A stretch of 15,304 nucleotides of DNA from an uncultured Bacteroidota bacterium (GTDB taxonomy: Bacteria > Bacteroidota > Bacteroidia > Chitinophagales > Chitinophagaceae). The stretch lies in NCBI GenBank assembly GCA_903912435.1, contig CAIWHI010000849.1, positions 1 to 15,304 on the forward strand, given 5' to 3'. Position 1 is the stretch's first letter; every line of letters starts with the position of its first letter. Below the pieces are notes generated by a model, which did not search any database, was not told where the DNA came from, and was given only the letters and a program-made list of their open reading frames with translations. Shown here piece by piece: positions 13,259 to 15,304 of this stretch. Position numbers and translations under genes: made by a program.

Positions 13259-14272
13259 ATGACGATTCGAAGCTTAATTAAAACAGATTTTGAGCAGGTA
13301 GATACTTCTGCAACAATAGAAACAGTCGAGAAGAAGATTGTTGGACAAGGGGTAGTAGTTCTGATGAAGGAAGGTACGTATCTTGGTTATGTTACTTGCA
13401 TTGATTTGTTGAATAGACAAATTAGTTCTATTGCTGAGTGTATTGATTCTAAACCGATAGTGTCTCCTGATCTTTCAAAAAATGCGGTTATCAAATTAAT
13501 GAGGCAATCCAAAACCCGCATATTACCAGTATTTGATAATGGAGCTTTTGTCGGGTTGATTTATTACGATGATATTATTGAACAACTCGCTGCCATTGTT
13601 GAGGAACAAAAAAGTATAGTACAGACGATTGCCCATGACCTTAAAAATCCTATTGCAAGTATTAAAGGACTTTCTTCTATTCTTAGAAACAATTTAGTGA
13701 AAGAAGAGAATATACAGTTACTAGAGTATACAGAACAGGCATGTAACTATGCGTCAGAAATTATAAATGGTCTGTTGCTCATTCCGCAAATCGAGGGCGA
13801 ACAAGATACTGAATCACTGTTCGCATCAATTGAAATAAACTCGTTACTTAAGGAATGCTGTGGCAACATGAAAGTTATCGCATCGTCAAAAGGAGTTACC
13901 ATTATTGAAAATCTGTGTCAGGATGAATTTTATTTCAATGCTGACGCCTCAAAGTTTAAACGCGCGATAATCAACCTGCTCTCAAACGGGGTGAAATTTA
14001 CGCCGAAAGGAGGAACTGTTTTGATATCATCTTCAGTTAAAAAAAATAGTCTGCTCATAAAGATTATGGACAGTGGTATCGGTATTCCAAAATCTATTCA
14101 ACCCATCATTTTTAATAAATTTACGAGGGCAAAACGTGTGGGAACTGAAGGTGAGAGTACTGTGGGTTTAGGTTTATTCATAACCAAACAGATTATGGAA
14201 CTTCATAATGCTCTACTTTGGTTCGAAAGCGAAGAAGGAAAAGGCACAACCTTTTACATAAAACTTCGTTAG
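13259..14272 (+). CDS. Soluble histidine kinase with N-terminal CBS domain pair
   Basis: The 337-residue product has two CBS motifs (about 1-55 and 60-112), then a HisKA domain with the H-box IAHDLKNP (phospho-acceptor H126) and a HATPase_c domain. The HATPase_c domain has an N-box INLLSNGVKF (N239, N243), G1 DSGIGIP (271-277), an F-box FNKFTR and G2 GLGLF (303-307). No membrane segment or signal peptide is present, so the kinase should be cytoplasmic. CBS pairs commonly bind adenine nucleotides, so it may sense energy state or a nucleotide messenger, which is an inference. No response regulator gene is adjacent, so its partner is elsewhere. It carries no FNR-like box upstream and is probably independent of the nos regulon. 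The ATG at 13259 keeps the first CBS domain whole. Confidence 0.92.
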   Translation: MTIRSLIKTDFEQVDTSATIETVEKKIVGQGVVVLMKEGTYLGYVTCIDLLNRQISSIAECIDSKPIVSPDLSKNAVIKLMRQSKTRILPVFDNGAFVGLIYYDDIIEQLAAIVEEQKSIVQTIAHDLKNPIASIKGLSSILRNNLVKEENIQLLEYTEQACNYASEIINGLLLIPQIEGEQDTESLFASIEINSLLKECCGNMKVIASSKGVTIIENLCQDEFYFNADASKFKRAIINLLSNGVKFTPKGGTVLISSSVKKNSLLIKIMDSGIGIPKSIQPIIFNKFTRAKRVGTEGESTVGLGLFITKQIMELHNALLWFESEEGKGTTFYIKLR

Positions 14273-14302
14273 CTATTCTGGAAAGGAAATTTCAATTTTA
14301 AT

Positions 14303-14437
14303 ATGATGAAAAACGAAACCATAAAAGTTGCACTTTATTTAATAATTACGTCACTTTTATTGAGGCATCCGAATCATCAAGGTCGCTTGCTTCGAACATT
14401 GTCCAGTCAACCCCATGCACAAATAGGCACGAATTAG
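14303..14437 (+). pseudogene. Possible truncated gene start (44 codons)
   Basis: Two adjacent ATGs (14303 and 14306) open a frame that starts like a small membrane or secreted protein (MKNETIKVALYLIITSLLL). After about 22 residues it changes to a polar, unstructured sequence, which coincides with entry into the first copy of the 18-bp repeat (14391-14408). This suggests a gene beginning cut off by inserted or recombined DNA. Chance cannot be excluded. Confidence 0.2.
14391..14408 (+). repeat. 18-bp imperfect direct repeat, copy 1
   Basis: TTCGAACATTGTCCAGTC matches copy 2 at 16 of 18 positions. The TTCGAA start recalls the T-loop of tRNA genes, and tRNA 3' ends are frequent attachment sites of integrative elements. 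No tRNA body precedes it. Confidence 0.5.
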
Positions 14438-14509
14438 ATCGTTTTTGCCAACAAATGCTCAATCTTACCCATTAAGGCATTTATAGCTATCAAGTCCCGG
14501 ATAAAAAGG

Positions 14510-14527
14510 TTCGAAATTTGTCCAGTC
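14510..14527 (+). repeat. 18-bp imperfect direct repeat, copy 2
   Basis: TTCGAAATTTGTCCAGTC lies 119 bp after copy 1 and is preceded by GG (GGTTCGAA), as in a tRNA T-arm. It is followed by GTCCCGAC and then, 15 bp on, a terminator. That order resembles a tRNA 3' end with its terminator, but the upstream sequence cannot be folded into a tRNA. Confidence 0.5.
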
Positions 14528-14542
14528 GTCCCGACTTGAATT

Positions 14543-14568
14543 AAAACCCGCTCCAGTAGCGGGTTTTT
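14543..14568. terminator. Rho-independent terminator, probably bidirectional
   Basis: AAAACCCGCT (14543-14552) pairs perfectly with AGCGGGTTTT (14558-14567) around a 5-nt loop, followed by one more T. The A and T ends make it usable on both strands. No intact gene stops nearby on either side, which fits a relic that once stood behind a gene now lost. Confidence 0.75.
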
Positions 14569-14788
14569 AGTTCGAACTTTCTCTTCAAAAATTTGGCAAA
14601 TTCTCCGAAAACCCATACATTGTTGCGTTTTGGAGAGTTCGAACCCAAGTGAATTCTGGCGAACTTTTTGAGCGAAAATATCCTCACACACTTAATGCTT
14701 CAAACTTACATATCATAGGAATAAAATCACCACGCTCTCTATGTCAACAAATATTTGTCAATAATTATTTACTTTTAAAAGAAAGTTC

Positions 14789-15130
14789 ATGAAAAAGATC
14801 ATTTTTTTGGCGATTTGCCTTTCCGCCTGTAGCGTTTCAAGTAGCAATGCTCGTAAGCGCTCGCCGGCACCAACACCTTCTAGTTTACAGTGTAAGAGTG
14901 GGAACGCTTGCGGCTCGATATCCACTAAACGCGACAAAAATGGCTGTTTTTGGATTCTAACAAATACAAGTGCGAAACCTGTTAGAGTGGTTCCAACCAT
15001 TTATAATACAAAGGTGTGCGCCGATGTGGCTGCAATTACAATAGCGCCCGGAGATAGTAAAACAATAGGCGCTTATTATGGCTCCGCTTGTTTAAATGCT
15101 TGTTACTTCACTGCAAACTTCATTAAATAA
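14789..15130 (+). CDS. Small cysteine-rich exported protein, probable lipoprotein
   Basis: The 113-residue product starts with a short signal peptide (MKKIIFLAI) and a lipobox-like LSAC (C14). A cut after SSNA (residue 20) by the ordinary signal peptidase is the alternative. The mature part has six cysteines (C35, C41, C53, C77, C101, C105) and a beta-rich pattern, with TNTSAKPVRV and ITIAPGDSKTI reminiscent of an immunoglobulin-like sandwich held by disulfides. The family is not recognised. It stands alone, with no operon partner; the element TACTTTTA (14770-14777) is close to its start but has no -33 partner at normal spacing. No link to the nos genes is apparent. Confidence 0.75.
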   Translation: MKKIIFLAICLSACSVSSSNARKRSPAPTPSSLQCKSGNACGSISTKRDKNGCFWILTNTSAKPVRVVPTIYNTKVCADVAAITIAPGDSKTIGAYYGSACLNACYFTANFIK

Positions 15131-15262
15131 CGAAAAATTAATGACAACTCGACAGCTGCAATATGCAATTGCGGTAGTAGATTTCAAACTTGGGCATAAC
15201 CAGCAGTCTACAGTTAATTAGTTTCTAAAACCATATTTTAATATACTATTGTTTTGTGTAAA

Positions 15263-15304
15263 ATGGATTGGAATGAACCTTCGTATTTTCTTGTTGAAAT
15301 TAGC
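15263..15304 (+). CDS. Possible gene start running off the right edge
   Basis: An ATG at 15263 opens a frame of 14 codons (MDWNEPSYFLVEIS) that stays open to the window end. It is preceded by an AT-rich stretch with GTTTTG. The length is too short to identify a product or to be sure it is coding. Confidence 0.25.
   Translation, partial: MDWNEPSYFLVEIS

Larger units (their letters stand above)
14273..14788. other. 516-bp repeat-bearing intergenic region
   Basis: Besides the truncated ORF, direct repeats and terminator listed separately, it holds two more TTCGAAC motifs (14571 and 14638). It also has an imperfect hairpin, TCTCCGAAAAC (14602-14612) with GTTTTGGAGA (14627-14636), and the palindrome ACAAATATTTGT at 14747-14758. 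The minus-strand ORF across 14434-14691 runs through terminator and repeat and is not a gene. Confidence 0.45.

Noticed and set aside
14434..14691. 85-codon minus-strand ORF
   Set aside because: It crosses a terminator hairpin and one of the direct repeats and is not protein-like in any known way.
15141..15221. 26-codon ORF whose start (MTTRQLQYAIAVV) recalls LysR regulators
   Set aside because: Only about a dozen residues resemble the LysR N-terminus, there is no helix-turn-helix following, and the frame stops at once; the likeness may be chance.
1..15304. CRISPR array, tRNA/rRNA genes, transposase or integrase genes
   Set aside because: No regular repeat-spacer pattern, no complete tRNA or rRNA structure and no recombinase motifs were seen on either strand.

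Overview
The window looks like chromosome of a Bacteroidota bacterium, probably of the Chitinophagaceae/Sphingobacteriales type. The evidence is AT-rich sequence, many lipoproteins with short Sec signal peptides, little Shine-Dalgarno signal, and promoter -7 elements close to the Bacteroidota TAnnTTTG consensus. It carries a complete clade II (atypical) nitrous oxide reductase gene cluster and, beside it, genes for nitric oxide and nitrosative stress.

Layout. Positions 1-1000 are poor in genes and hold a gene tail, one small ORF and probable gene remnants. 1004-2775 encode a lipoprotein cytochrome c and a polytopic, histidine-bearing membrane protein that resembles NnrS or haem-copper oxidase subunit I. 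A Crp/Fnr regulator (2817-3449, minus) faces them. From 3724 to 10440 runs one tight operon: a second lipoprotein cytochrome c, nosZ, a membrane-domain/NosL fusion, nosD, nosF, nosY and a truncated haemoglobin. nosL-nosD-nosF-nosY overlap by 4 bp at each joint, and the globin follows nosY by 2 bp. A strong bidirectional terminator (10487-10528) ends the operon and also serves a convergent fasciclin-domain lipoprotein gene (minus). Divergent from the fasciclin gene are a RIC/ScdA-type di-iron protein and a haemerythrin. 12640-13258 has no convincing gene. 13259-14272 is a soluble CBS-domain histidine kinase. The rest is a repeat-bearing intergenic region, a small cysteine-rich lipoprotein and the start of a gene leaving the window.

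The most informative pattern is regulatory. Five copies of a 16-bp inverted repeat, TATGA(T/C)T-NN-A(A/G/C)(T/G)CATA, occur in the window, all between genes. It is a variant FNR box (ATGAT-N4-ATCAT). Four of them, before cytochrome 1, cytochrome 2/nosZ, the fasciclin gene and the RIC gene, lie 29.5-30.5 bp (centre to start of element) upstream of a -7-like element and 60-70 bp upstream of the chosen start codon. This suggests one regulon, activated from about -41 by an Fnr-like protein. The regulator encoded inside the locus, whose own upstream region holds the fifth and perfect box, is the obvious candidate.

As a working model, electrons reach NosZ through small outer-leaflet or periplasmic lipoprotein cytochromes. 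NosL, NosD and NosFY assemble the CuZ site. The globin, RIC and haemerythrin handle NO or repair of iron centres that NO damages. All of these functions are inferred from sequence families.
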